Source: Prostheceraeus crozeri (Eukaryota > Platyhelminthes > Polycladida > Euryleptidae). Taken from it: DNA of 64,000 bases. Position 1 is the first letter of the stretch, and each line of letters begins with the position of its first letter. Under the pieces are notes generated by a model, which worked only from the letters and a program-made list of their open reading frames with translations, was not told where the DNA came from and ran no database searches. Both the position numbers and the translations under genes were made by a program. This document shows positions 9,743 through 21,102 of this stretch, piece after piece. The stretch covers positions 349,734 through 413,733 of the forward strand of contig CAJQUW010009231.1 in assembly GCA_907163375.1 (NCBI GenBank). Direction: 5' to 3'.

Positions 9743-10344
9743 GATGACGTTACTCCCGAGAACGAACCACCGGCTCTCTTAAGGGCCACCATGGGGCAAG
9801 ACATGATAGAACCTCCACGCGGTTTGCCCTGGGCAGTCTTCGGACTGGCGAATACTATCATTAAGTTGAATCTGCTATCAGTCAACTTGAACGTTGCAAA
9901 TGAAGTTCGGTGTAATACTTCCTTTCGACGGGCGTTCCTGTAAAGGGCGGCGGTGAAACCCATAGCTATGTATACCGCAAGGGACATTCGGCAATGGTCA
10001 ATCTTGTTAAACCTCTCTGCGTCATGTTTGCAAGTGATTGCCTCTGTCTCAACGTAGTATGCATTCGCGCCAGGGCGACATTTAGCCAACTGTCGAAGGT
10101 TGCCTAAAACTTACCATTGCATACGTTATGAGAACCATGAGTTCTACCTGTCTCTATCAATGAGACGAATTGATGAATGGAATGAAATGGGAGGACACTC
10201 ACGCGCCACACGCAACATAACACACTTCTCTCTTCCGTAGTCTAACAAGCTCTTTACACATGGATCGCAGTCGATTGCTATCCCTGTATCAGAAGTGTAA
10301 GCTATCTTAATTTTATCTAACACTATTTCACCTACCATTATCAT
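9643..10344 (-). CDS. M2, conserved two-exon gene of the element (left arm)
   Basis: On the minus strand a first exon (10,344-10,203) starts MIMVGEIVLDKIK and includes IDCDPCVKSLLDYG. It ends at CAC/GTGAGT. After a 99-bp intron ending TTTTAG, a second exon (from 10,103) continues in frame with NLRQLAKCRPGANAYYVE and runs to a stop at 9643. A DCDPC pair and further Cys (TCKHD, HCRM, SCP) suggest metal binding, but I recognise no family. The block 9750-10,287 recurs almost unchanged in B twice (61,166-61,699; 62,052-62,580), at about 98% identity, far closer than the neighbouring genes. The last part, after SFSG, differs between copies. A plus-strand frame through the same block is also open, so coding strand is not proven. 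Splice signals favour minus. Confidence 0.5.
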
Positions 10345-10488
10345 CCATATGAAATGTTATAAGAATTGCAAGTTAAACTAAGTGTGCTACTATTTCCAAA
10401 TGAAAAAGTATACATGGTTAAATCATCCACTGAAGCCCCATTCAAGTAAGTCAGTATGAAAGCAAAGATAATATGAAATACAAATTTA

Positions 10489-10704
10489 TTATGGCATGTA
10501 TTTCAAAAGGTCTTCATCGTCAATATCGTCCCAGAGTCTGGCTTCACATAGATCACAAAAACAGTTCACTTGCTTCAATCGTTCTTCTACCGCGAGCCTC
10601 ACTTTGTCGATGTACTCCCACTCCGCTATAGTTCGTGGCTGGGAGTTAGGGGTGTACCATTCCTATAATTGGTGGAGGAATTTGGTGCTGGCGATCTCCA
10701 TCAC
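10489..10704 (-). pseudogene. M1 remnant (left arm)
   Basis: The minus strand encodes a piece closely related to the last half of the M1 protein of element B (62,782-63,213), including the CFCDLC cysteine cluster and the DDIDDED acidic tail ending KYMP. The N-terminal half is replaced by a tandem-repeat region. It is broken: one visible break besides the missing half. An AATAAA poly(A) signal follows the stop directly. Right-arm mirror at 20,041-20,256. Confidence 0.6.
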
Positions 10705-10734
10705 TATTCGTGAGTGTCGTTAGAAAGTGTATCA

Positions 10735-11300
10735 TGGTTTGTAAAAGTTTTACTGCAACACAGGTTGATGTATAGTTAGAAAAGTTTGATCATCAACGTT
10801 GTATTCGTAAGTCTAGTCAGAAAGTTTATCATGTTGTACAAAAGTTTTATTGCAACACAGGTTGATGTATAGTTAGAAAGTTTGATCATCAACGTTTTAT
10901 TTGTAAGTCTAGTCAGAAAGTGCATCATGGTTTGCAAAGTTGGTGTAGTCAAATAATTTTACTGTGACACCCGTTTGAGAAAGTAAAGTCTGATCATCGA
11001 AGTTGCATTCGTGAGTGTCGTTAGAAAGTGTATCATTGTTTGTAAAAGTTTTACTGCAACACAGGTTGATGTATAGTTAGAAAAGTTTGATCATGACGTT
11101 TTATGAAACACACATGTCATGAAATGTAAGCGTTAGTGTAGTCAAATAATTTACCGCGACGCACGTTTGTGAAAATAAAGTTTGATCATTGACGTTATAT
11201 GACGGACCGAACTCATCACAGCACTAGAAAGTTTTAGAAGGTTTTATTTACTGCACAGTGTAGATTGTCTTGTAACTTACTTTCACAGTGTTAGAAAGTT
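10735..11300. repeat. Diverged tandem repeats of about 120 bp, left arm
   Basis: Several units share GTTAGAAAGT, ACTGCAACACAGGTTGATG and AGTTTGATCATCAACGTT. They look like a distant relative of the AATAAAGTTT array further in. No coding. Mirrored at about 19,445-20,010. Confidence 0.7.
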
Positions 11301-11841
11301 TTATTGGAGACAGTTGCCAAATGTTTCCCTATTAGAAATTCAAACTTCATGACTGTTAGATTAGCTTCATCAGGTTTAGTAAAAGCAGTTTTCTACTGCA
11401 GTAAGACTGCGAGTTTAGAATGTTATATGAAAAAAGTGTTCATCACAGCGCTAGAAAGTTTTACTGCGCTGTGTAGATTGTTTCACACAAGGTCTTATAG
11501 TCAGCGTTGAATGTTTTATAAAACCAGATGTTGTCACACACGTTGAGTGTATGAGAGCTAGTTCCATGACATTGAATCGCATGGATTGTAAAGTTCATAA
11601 TCCAAGGCTAGGCTCCTGTACGGTTGGATTTAGGGTTTTATATTACATGCGTTAACCGTTCGTGTAGAATATGTGAAGCAGATGTTCGCTTAAATGCAAA
11701 TGTTGAAATAAGTTTTGTAAGAAGTCTTTGATAGGTTGTTGCGAAACGTAGCGAACGTTGAAGAAATGTTTCTGCAGTCACACTCGTTAGCGTGCCAGCT
11801 TTACTAAATGTATTCTATTCTCCAATGAGGATTGTTGTCTA
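11301..11841. other. Non-coding stretch between repeats and the small basic gene
   Basis: Contains further AGAAAGTTTTA-type repeat debris to about 11,520, then sequence without repeats or convincing open frames. A small frame at 11,304-11,510 is probably repeat-derived. The promoter of the next gene should lie here, but I see no clear TATA box. Confidence 0.4.
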
Positions 11842-12111
11842 ATGAGAATCAAGCCTTCCACAGTGAGAATCATTCCATCGTTGAATCATACAAGTGATGG
11901 ACGCACATTCTCTCTTTGGGATATCATTTTCAAAGTGAATGGGCTATATTATGGTCAGCACAAGGATAACAAAATAGCCTCTCTCTCGATATACACTGAA
12001 TCCATCCTATATATTCCAAAGCCACTCAACTTAGATGACATTATTGACTTCCTTAACGGGGGTGGTACGAAGCGCAAGTCGGAGAAGAATGCTGCATCAA
12101 AACGCAAATAA
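11842..12111 (+). CDS. Small basic protein with nuclear-localisation-like tail
   Basis: 89 residues, present in both arms with only about three residue differences. The body has alternating hydrophobic and polar residues (SLWDIIFKVNGLYYGQ, IASLSIYTESILYIP) that look like beta strands. The tail GGGTKRKSEKNAASKRK is a bipartite-like nuclear signal. There is no signal peptide or membrane helix. The stop codon overlaps an AATAAA signal (AAATAAAAG at about 12,107-12,115), which suggests a real transcript end. It lies upstream of the exonuclease-like gene on the same strand. A single-stranded or double-stranded DNA-binding role in the nucleus would fit but is inference. No homologue recognised. Confidence 0.5.
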   Translation: MRIKPSTVRIIPSLNHTSDGRTFSLWDIIFKVNGLYYGQHKDNKIASLSIYTESILYIPKPLNLDDIIDFLNGGGTKRKSEKNAASKRK

Positions 12112-12340
12112 AAGAAGGAGAATTACTAGTCCTTTCCTAACTCTACCCTATAACAATTCGCTTATGTGCTTTGAGTGTCATAGACGTGGTCTTATTAGAT
12201 ACATTTTACTTTTCGTTGCCATCATATCATTTGTGTATTTTGTCGTGAAAAGCATCGATGTAATTCTTCATTTTGTAATATGTTATAGAACGCTTCCTTA
12301 GATGTGTAAATTTCCGTTTTAGGCTTCTATCATCATTTTT
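12112..12340. other. Spacer between the basic-protein gene and the exonuclease-like gene
   Basis: 229 bp. An acceptor-like TTCCGTTTTAG ends near 12,322, 19 bp before the next start codon, which may indicate a spliced 5' leader. Short open frames here have no support. Confidence 0.35.
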
Positions 12341-12871
12341 ATGGATTGTGAGGGTGAACCTGTACAGGAGCTCAGTGCTATTGCTATGAACAATTGGACA
12401 TATCAGATTGTCAGTGTCTATCATCAACATGCCAACTGCAATCCCAATGTTGATCAATGGGCGAGGAAACACATTCATGGACTTAATCTGAAATATTTGC
12501 AAGACTATGGCTTTTCTTGTGAGAGTGCTCTTCTTATTGACTTTAAACGATGGTTAGCTACTTTCAATGTTATACGCATCTTTTGTAATAATCCTGGTAA
12601 GGAGAGGAAAGTATTTCCCAATCTAATCATTGATGACATTTTGCTCCCACCTTGGGATAGTAGAGTGAATCAACACTACCATGAAGTCACGAAACGTTTT
12701 AAGGATTTGTGTGTTCCTATTTTGTCTGTTCGTTGTAGTAGCTACGTTCATAACCAATGCTTCTTTCCTCCTTACCTCAACACTTCCAAAGTCCTGTATG
12801 GTTATCATTGCTCGCTGTATGATAGTTACCAGCTGTATCTATTTTATCTCTTTCAAACCATTGATTTATAA
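12341..12871 (+). CDS. DEDDh exonuclease-like protein
   Basis: A 176-residue frame. Near the start, DCEG (Asp2, Glu4) followed by PVQELSAI fits the Exo I motif (DxE) of DnaQ-type 3'-5' exonucleases. RKHIHGLNLKYL (43-53) fits the strand-helix region after it. FCNNPGKE (81-88) could be a divergent Exo II. YHCSLYD (His156, Asp161) fits the HxxxxD Exo III motif of the DEDDh subclass. The length matches a bare exonuclease domain with nothing attached. Motif II is weak, so activity is uncertain. An AATAAA signal follows at 12,894. The mirror copy differs at two residues. In an element of this kind it might trim DNA or RNA ends, proofread, or degrade host nucleic acid; I cannot choose. Small free-standing proteins with the DCEG start seem to occur in several animal genomes, from memory. 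Confidence 0.6.
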   Translation: MDCEGEPVQELSAIAMNNWTYQIVSVYHQHANCNPNVDQWARKHIHGLNLKYLQDYGFSCESALLIDFKRWLATFNVIRIFCNNPGKERKVFPNLIIDDILLPPWDSRVNQHYHEVTKRFKDLCVPILSVRCSSYVHNQCFFPPYLNTSKVLYGYHCSLYDSYQLYLFYLFQTIDL

Positions 12872-13009
12872 TGCATGCTTGTTACCGTTATTCAATAAAT
12901 GTTACTATGAGAAGAGTTGTTGTTTTCATGCAATGAATGGGTTAGATAAAGGGCGATCATGTCTTTCTCAAACGACTGTGGAACATTGATTTCCATGATG
13001 AAGATTTAA

Positions 13010-16000
13010 ACAGTTAGATTCGATGACGAATAAGATTTACTAGTTTGCAAGTTAGACTAAGCGTTCTATTATTTGTAAATGAAAGATATAGTTTCAACAG
13101 TGTGTACGTTAGAAATAAAGTTTTATCTGTTTGTAAAATGAGATTGTAGGATTTACTAGTTTGCAAGTTAGACTAAGCGTTCTACTATTTGTAAATGAAA
13201 GATATAGTTTCAATAGTTTACAGATTACAAAATAAAGTTTCAATAGTGTTTATGTTAAAAATAAAGTTTTAAGCTGTTTGTGTGTTAGAAATAGAATAAA
13301 GTTTCAACAGTTTGTCGATTAAAAATAAAGTTTCAATAGTGTATATGTTAAGAATAAAGTTCTATCTGTTTGTAAATGAGATTGTAGGATTTACTAGTTT
13401 ACAAGTTAAGAATAAAGTTTTATCTGCTTGCATGTCAGAAATGAAATAAAGTTTCACCAGTTTAAAAGTTAAGAATAAAGTTTCAATAGTGTGTATGTTA
13501 AGAATAAAGTTCTATCTGTTTATATGTTAGAAATAAAATGAAGTTTCGCCAGTTTACAAGTTAAGAATAAATTTTATCTGCTTGTTTGTTAGAAATGAAA
13601 TAAAGTTTCACCAGTTTACAAGTTAAAATAAAGTTTCAATAGTTTGCAAGTTAAAACTAATGTTTCAATAGTGCGTATGTTAAGAATAAAGTTTTATCTG
13701 TTTGTATGTTAGAAATAAAATGAAGTTTCGCCAGTTTACAAGTTAAGAATAAATTTTATCTGATTGTATGTTAGAAATGAAATAAAGTTTCACCAGTTTA
13801 CAAGTTAAAATTAAAGTTTCAATAGTTTGCAAGTTAAAACTAATGTTTCAATAGTGCATATGTTAAGAATAAAGTTTTATCTGTTTGTATGTTAGAAATA
13901 AAATGAAGTTTCAACCGTTTACAAGTTAAAAATAAAGTTTCAGATTAAAATAAAGTTTCAATAGTGTGTATGATGGAAATAAAGTTTAAGCGCTTTGTGC
14001 GCTAGAAATAAAGTTTCAGCCGTTTACAAGTTAAAAATAAAGTTTCAACAGTGTGTACGTTAAGAATAAAGTTCTATCTGTTTATATGTTAGAAATAAGA
14101 ATGAAGGTTCACCAGTTTACAAGTTAAGAATAAAGTTTTATCTGCTTGTATGTCAGAAATGAAATAAACTTTTATCTGTTTGTATGTTAGAAATAGAATG
14201 AAGTTTCACCAGTTGGCAAGTTAAGGATAAAGTTCTATCTGTTTATATGTTAGAAATAGAATGAAGTTTCACCAGTTTACAAGTTAAGAATAAAGTTCTA
14301 TCTGTTTATATGTTAGAAATAAAATGAAGTTTCATCAGTTTACAAGTTAAGAATAAAGTTCTATCTGTTTGTATGATAGAAATAAAACAAAGTTTCAACC
14401 GTTTACAAGTTAAAAATAAAGTTTCAATAGTTTACAAGTTAAGAATAAAGTTTCAATATTGTGTATGTTAAGAATGAAGTTTTATCTGTTTGTATGTTAG
14501 AAATAAACTTCTATCTGTTTATATGTTAGAAATAGAATGAAGTTTCACCAGTTTACAAGTTAAGAATAAAGTTCTATCTGTTTATATGTTAGAAATAAAA
14601 TGAAGTTTCATCAGTTTACAAGTAAAGAATAAAGTTTCAATAGTTTACAAGTTAAGAATAAAGTTTCAATAGTGTACATGTTCAGAATAAAGTTCTATTT
14701 GTTTATATGTTAGAAATAGAATGAAGTTTCATCAGTTTACAAGTTACGAATAAAGTTCTATCTCTTTAAGTTTATAAGTTAAGAATAAAGTTCTATCTGT
14801 TTATATGTTAGAAATAAAATGAAGTTTCATCAGTTTACAAGTTAAGAATAAAGTTCTATCTGTTTGTATGCTAGAAATAAAACAAACTTTCAGCCGTTAA
14901 CAAGTTAAAAATAAAGTTTCAATAGTTTGCAAGTTAAAACTAATGTTTCAATAGTGCGCATGTTAAGAATAAAGTTTTATCTGTTTGTATGTTAGAAATA
15001 GAATGAAGTTTCACCAGTTGGCAAGTTAAGAATAAAGTTTTATCTGTTTCTATGATAGAAATAAAACAAAGTTTTAACCGTTTACAAGTTAAAAATAAAG
15101 TTTCAATAGTTTACAAGTTAAGAATAAAGTTTCAATAGTGTGCATGTTCAGAATAAAGTTCTATTTGTTTATATGTTAGAAAAAGAATGAAGTTTCGCCA
15201 GTTTACAAGTTACGAATAAAGTTCTATCTGTTTAAGTTTACAAGTTAAGAATAAAGTTCTATCTGTTTATATGTTAGAAATAAAATGAAGGTTCACCAGT
15301 TTACAAGTTAAAAATAAAGTTTCAATAGTTTGCAAGTTAAAACTGATGTTTCAATAGTGTGTATGTTAAGAATAAAGTTCTATCTGTTTGTATGTTAGAA
15401 ATAAAATGAAGGTTCATCAGTTTACAAGTTAATAATAAAGTTTTATCTGTTTGTATGTTAGAAATAAAACAAAGTTTCAACCGTTAACAAGTTAGAAATA
15501 AAGTGTCAATAGTTTTCAAGTTAAAACTAATGTTTCAATAGTGCGTATCTTAAGAATAAAGTTTTATCTGTTTGTATGTTGGAAATAAAATGAAGCTTCG
15601 CCAGTTTACAAGTTAAGAATAAAGTTTTATCAGCTTGTATGTTAGAAATAAAATGAAGCTTCGCCAGTTTACAAGTTAAGAATAAAGTTTTATCAGCTTG
15701 TATGTTAGAAATAAAATGAAATTTCACCAGTTTACAAATTAAAAATAAAGTTTCAATAGTGTGTACGTTAGAAATAAAGTTTCAACCGTTTACAAGTTAA
15801 AAATAAAGTTTCAACAGTGTCTACGTTAGTAATAAAGTTTTATCTGTTTGTAAAGTACGATCGTAGGATTTACTAGTTTGCAAGTTAGACTTAGCATGCT
15901 ACTAGTTGTAAATGAAAATATCGTTTCAACAGTTTACAGATTAAAATAAAGTTTCAATAGTGTGTATGATGGAAATAAAGTTTAAGCGCTTTGTGCGTTA

Positions 16001-16732
16001 GAAATAAAGTTTCAGCCGTTTACAAGTTAAAAATAAAGTTTCAACAGTGTGTACGTTAGAAAAAAAGTTTCAACAGTTTACAAGTTGAAAAATAAAGTTT
16101 CAACAGTGTGTACGTTAGAAATAAATGAAAGTAAGAACTTCATCGTATGAGTATTAAAAGCATGTTTTGTAAATCAATTGTGTGTAGTCCTGACATGATA
16201 GAATCGTGTTAGAAATAAAGTTTCAGCCGTTCACAAGTTAAAAATAAAGTTTCAACAGTGTGTACGTTAGAAATAAAGTTTTAGCTGTTTATATGTTAGA
16301 AACAAAATAAAGTTTCAACAGTTTACAAGTTGAAAAATAAAGTTTCAACAGTGTGTACGTTAGAAATAAATGAAAGTAAGAACTTCATCGTATGAGTATT
16401 CAAAGCATGTTTTGTAAATCAATTGTGTGTAGTCCTGACATGATAGAATCGTGTTAGAAATAAAGTTTCAGCCGTTCACAAGTTAAAAATAAAGTTTCAA
16501 CAGTGTGTACGTTAGAAATAAAGTTTTAGCTGTTTATATGTTAGAAACAAAATAAAGTTTCAACAGTTTACAAGTTGAAAAATAAAGTTTCAACAGTGTG
16601 TACGTTAGAAATAAATGAAAGTAAGAACTTCATCGTATGAGTATTCAAAGCATGTTTTGTAAATCAAATGTGTATAGTCCTGACATGATAGAATCAAATG
16701 AACTTGACAAACGCGTTTGTCGGCTGAAACTT
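13010..16732 (+). repeat. AATAAA-rich tandem array, left part and palindrome loop
   Basis: Dozens of units of about 25-35 bp built from AATAAAGTTT, CAATAGTGT.TATGTTA and CAGTTTACAAGTTAA. Nearly every unit contains the poly(A) signal AATAAA on the plus strand. The segment 13,010-14,012 is mirrored to the right of the centre, while 14,013-16,732 is the unpaired loop. From about 16,120 a 244-bp higher-order unit (containing AAGAACTTCATCGTATGAG) repeats about two and a half times. Open frames here are repeat by-products. Confidence 0.85.
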
Positions 16733-17740
16733 TAATTTCTAACGCACAAAGCGCTTAAACTTTATTTCCATCATACACACTATTGAAACTTTATTTTAAT
16801 CTGAAACTTTATTTTTAACTTGTAAACGGTTGAAACTTCATTTTATTTCTAACATACAAACAGATAAAACTTTATTCTTAACATATGCACTATTGAAACA
16901 TTAGTTTTAACTTGCAAACTATTGAAACTTTAATTTTAACTTGTAAACTGGTGAAACTTTATTTCATTTCTAACATACAATCAGATAAAATTTATTCTTA
17001 ACTTGTAAACTGGCGAAACTTCATTTTATTTCTAACATACAAACAGATAAAACTTTATTCTTAACATACGCACTATTGAAACATTAGTTTTAACTTGCAA
17101 ACTATTGAAACTTTATTTTTAACTTGTAAAGTGGTGAAACTTTATTTCATTTCTAACATACAAGCAGATAAAATTTATTCTTAACTTGTAAACTGGCGAA
17201 ACTTCATTTTATTTCTAACATATAAACAGACAGAACTTTATTCTTAACATACACACTATTGAAACTTTATTCTTAACTTTTAAACTGGTGAAACTTTATT
17301 TCATTTCTGACATGCAAGCAGATAAAACTTTATTCTTAACTTGTAAACTAGTAAATCCTACAATCTCATTTACAAACAGATAGAACTTTATTCTTAACAT
17401 ATACACTATTGAAACTTTATTTTTAATCGACAAACTGTTGAAACTTTATTCTATTTCTAACACACAAACAGCTTAAACTTTATTTTTAACATAAACACTA
17501 TTGAAACTTTATTTTGTAATCTGTAAACTATTGAAACTATATCTTTCATTTACAAATAGTAGAACGCTTAGTCTAACTTGCAAACTAGTAAATCCTACAA
17601 TCTCATTTTACAAACAGATAAAACTTTATTTCTAACGTACACACTGTTGAAACTATATCTTTCATTTACAAATAATAGAACGCTTAGTCTAACTTGCAAA
17701 CTAGTAAATCTTATTCGTCATCGAATCTAACTGTTTAAAT
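16733..17740 (-). repeat. AATAAA-rich tandem array, right part (inverted)
   Basis: Reverse complement of 13,010-14,012. The switch of orientation occurs at about 16,700-16,733, at CAAACGCGTTTG, which is itself a 12-bp palindrome. On this side the AATAAA signals are on the minus strand, so both arms point their transcripts into the array. Confidence 0.85.
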
Positions 17741-17872
17741 CTTCATCATGGAAATCAATGTTCCACAGTCGTTTGAGAAAGACATGATCGCCCTTTATCT
17801 AACCCATTCATTGCATGAAAACAACAACTCTTCTCATAGTAACATTTATTGAATAACGGTAACAAGCATGCA

Positions 17873-18403
17873 TTATAAATCAATGGTTTGAAAGAGATAA
17901 AATAGATACAGCTGGTAACTATCATACAGCGAGCAATGATAACCATACAGGACTTTGGAAGTGTTGAGGTAAGGAGGAAAGAAGCATTGGTTATGAACGT
18001 AGCTACTACAACGAACATACAAAATAGGAACACTCAAATCCTTAAAACGTTTCGTGACTTCATGGTAGTGTTGATTCACTCTACTATCCCAAGGTGGGAG
18101 CAAAATGTCATCAATGATTAGATTGGGAAATACTTTCCTCTCCTTACCAGGATTATTACAAAAGATGCGTATAACATTGAAAGTAGCTAACCATCGTTTA
18201 AAGTCAATAAGAAGAGCACTCTCACAAGAAAAGCCATAGTCTTGCAAATATTTCAGATTAAGTCCATGAATGTGTTTTCTCGCCCATTGATCAACATTGG
18301 GATTGCAGTTGGCATGTTGATGATAGACACTGACAATCTGATATGTCCAATTGTTCATAGCAATAGCACTGAGCTCCTGTACAGGTTCACCCTCACAATC
18401 CAT
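17873..18403 (-). CDS. DEDDh exonuclease-like protein, mirror copy
   Basis: Right-arm copy of 12,341-12,871, 176 residues, same DCEG start and HCSLYD motif. It differs at two positions (LSVP and LYVR for LCVP and LSVR). Full length, so both copies could be expressed. Confidence 0.6.
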   Translation of the reverse strand: MDCEGEPVQELSAIAMNNWTYQIVSVYHQHANCNPNVDQWARKHIHGLNLKYLQDYGFSCESALLIDFKRWLATFNVIRIFCNNPGKERKVFPNLIIDDILLPPWDSRVNQHYHEVTKRFKDLSVPILYVRCSSYVHNQCFFPPYLNTSKVLYGYHCSLYDSYQLYLFYLFQTIDL

Positions 18404-18633
18404 AAAAATGATGATAGAAGCCTAAAACGGAAATTTACACATCTAAGGAAGCGTTCTATAACATATTACAAAATGAAGAATTACATCGATGCTTTTCACG
18501 ACAAAATACACAAATGATATGATGGCAGCGAAGAAGTAAAATGTATCTAATAAGACCACGTCTATGACACTCAAAGCACATAAGCGAATTGTTATAGGGT
18601 AGAGTTAGGAAAGGACTAGTAATTCTCCTTCTT

Positions 18634-18903
18634 TTATTTGCGTTTTGATGCAGCATTCTTCTCCGACTTGCGCTTCGTACCACCCCCGTTAAGGAAGTCA
18701 ATAATGTCATCTACGTTGGGTGGCTTTGGAATATATAGGATGGATTCAGTGTATATCGAGAGAGAGGCTATTTTGTTATCCTTGTGCTGACCATAATATA
18801 GCCCATTCACTTTGAAAATGATATCCCAAAGAGAGAATGTGCGTCCATCACTTGTATGATTCAACGATGGAATGATTCTCACTGTGGAAGGCTTCATTCT
18901 CAT
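18634..18903 (-). CDS. Small basic protein, mirror copy
   Basis: Right-arm copy of 11,842-12,111, 89 residues with the same KRK-rich tail. Three substitutions (Ile3 to Met, and PPNVDD for PLNLDD). Confidence 0.5.
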   Translation of the reverse strand: MRMKPSTVRIIPSLNHTSDGRTFSLWDIIFKVNGLYYGQHKDNKIASLSIYTESILYIPKPPNVDDIIDFLNGGGTKRKSEKNAASKRK

Positions 18904-20040
18904 TAGACAACAATCCTCATTGGAGAATAGAATACATTTAGTAAAGCTGGCACGCTAACGAGTGTGACTGCAGAAACATTTCTTCAACGTTCGCTACGTT
19001 TCACAACAACCTATCAAAGACTTCTTACAAAACTTATTTCAACATTTGCATTTAAGCGAACATCTGCTTCACATATTCTACACGAACGGTTAACGCATGT
19101 AATATAAAACCCGAAATCCAACCGTACAGGAGCCTAGCCTTGGATTATGAACTTTACAATCCATGCGATTCAATGTCATGGAACTAGCTCTCATACACTC
19201 AACGTGTGTGACAACATCTGGTTTTATAAAACATTCAACGCTGACTATAAGACCTTGTGTGAAACAATCTACACAGCGCAGTAAAACTTTCTAGCGCTGT
19301 GATGAACACTTTTTTCATATAACATTCTAAACTCGCAGTCTTACTGCAGTAGAAAACTGCTTTTACTAAACCTGATGAAGCTAATCTAACAGTCATGAAG
19401 TTTGAATTTCTAATAGGGAAACATTTGGCAACTGTCTCCAATAAAACTTTCTAACACTGTGAAAGTAAGTTACAAGACAATCTACACTGTGCAGTAAATA
19501 AAACCTTCTAAAACTTTCTAGTGCTGTGATGAGTTCGGTCAGTCATATAACGTCAATGATCAAACTTTATTTTCACAAACGTGCGTCGCGGTAAATTATT
19601 TGACTACACTAACGCTTACATTTCATGACATGTGTGTTTCATAAAACGTCATGATCAAACTTTTCTAACTATACATCAACCTGTGTTGCAGTAAAACTTT
19701 TACAAACAATGATACACTTTCTAACGACACTCACGAATGCAACTTCGATGATCAGACTTTACTTTCTCAAACGGGTGTCACAGTAAAATTATTTGACTAC
19801 ACCAACTTTGCAAACCATGATGCACTTTCTGACTAGACTTACAAATAAAACGTTGATGATCAAACTTTCTAACTATACATCAACCTGTGTTGCAATAAAA
19901 CTTTTGTACAACATGATAAACTTTCTGACTAGACTTACGAATACAACGTTGATGATCAAACTTTTCTAACTATACATCAACCTGTGTTGCAGTAAAACTT
20001 TTACAAACCATGATACACTTTCTAACGACACTCACGAATA

Positions 20041-20256
20041 GTGATGGAGATCGCCAGCACCAAATTCCTCCACCAATTATAGGAATGGTACACCCCTAAC
20101 TCCCAGCCACGAACTATAGCGGAGTGGGAGTACATCGACAAAGTGAGGCTCGCGGTAGAAGAACGATTGAAGCAAGTGAACTGTTTTTGTGATCTATGTG
20201 AAGCCAGACTCTGGGACGATATTGACGATGAAGACCTTTTGAAATACATGCCATAA
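20041..20256 (+). pseudogene. M1 remnant, mirror copy
   Basis: Right-arm copy of the C-terminal M1 piece with the CFCDLC cluster and DDIDDED tail, broken in the same way as the left copy, so the damage predates the inverted duplication or has been copied between arms. AATAAA follows the stop. Confidence 0.6.
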
Positions 20257-20400
20257 TAAATTTTTATTTCATATTATCTTTGCTTTCATACTGACTTACT
20301 TGAATGGGGCTTCAGTGGATGATTTAACCATGTATACTTTTTCATTTGGAAATAGTAGCACACTTAGTTTAACTTGCAATTCTTATAACATTTCATATGG

Positions 20401-21102
20401 ATGATAATGGTAGGTGAAATAGTGTTAGATAAAATTAAGATAGCTTACACTTCTGATACAGGGATAGCAATCGACTGCGATCCATGTGTAAAGAGCTTGT
20501 TAGACTACGGAAGAGAGAAGTGTGTTATGTTGCGTGTGGCACGTGAGTGTCCTCCCATTTCATTCCATTCATCAATTCGTCTCATTGATAGAGACAGGTA
20601 GAACTCATGGTTCTCATAACGTATGCAATGGTAAGTTTTAGGCAACCTTCGACAGTTGGCTAAATGTCGCCCTGGCGCGAATGCATACTACGTTGAGACA
20701 GAGGCAATCACTTGCAAACATGACGCAGAGAGGTTTAACAAGATTGACCATTGCCGAATGTCCCTTGCGGTATACATAGCTATGGGTTTCACCGCCGCCC
20801 TTTACAGGAACGCCCGTCGAAAGGAAGTATTACACCGAACTTCATTTGCAACGTTCAAGTTGACTGATAGCAGATTCAACTTAATGATAGTATTCGCCAG
20901 TCCGAAGACTGCCCAGGGCAAACCGCGTGGAGGTTCTATCATGTCTTGCCCCATGGTGGCCCTTAAGAGAGCCGGTGGTTCGTTCTCGGGAGTAACGTCA
21001 TCTTACAGCCTACCGATTCTGCTGAGAGAGTCTTTGACTCTCTCCTTGGTAGCAGTGTCGACTTCCACACTAACTGGTACATGGCTAAAAAGTGGAATGT
21101 AG
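20401..21102 (+). CDS. M2, mirror copy
   Basis: Right-arm copy of the two-exon M2 gene: exon 20,401-20,542, intron 20,543-20,641 (GTGAGT to TTTTAG), exon from 20,642 to a stop at 21,102. The protein sequence is the same as the left copy as far as I compared it. Confidence 0.5.

Larger units (their letters stand above)
7620..14012 (+). repeat. Left arm of the giant inverted repeat
   Basis: This arm is the reverse complement of 16,733-23,500. For inner positions the paired coordinates sum to about 30,745. Outside a 372-bp duplication present only in the right arm they sum to about 31,117. Sampled genes differ at about 1% of positions (for example two of 176 residues in the exonuclease-like protein). 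Arm length is about 6.4 kb, plus subterminal repeats. Confidence 0.9.

Noticed and set aside
9770-9940. Plus-strand protein through the M2 cassette (GQDMIEPPRGLPWAVF)
   Set aside because: It is open in several copies, but has no consistent start or splice context and is interrupted in one copy. The minus strand has matching splice sites and a longer frame. Not fully excluded.
15527-15727. A 66-residue repeat protein in the central array
   Set aside because: It is the translation of tandem AATAAAGTTT units on the opposite strand.
13010-17740. CRISPR-like or telomeric array
   Set aside because: Units are contiguous, variable in length, without unique spacers, and do not match telomere repeats.
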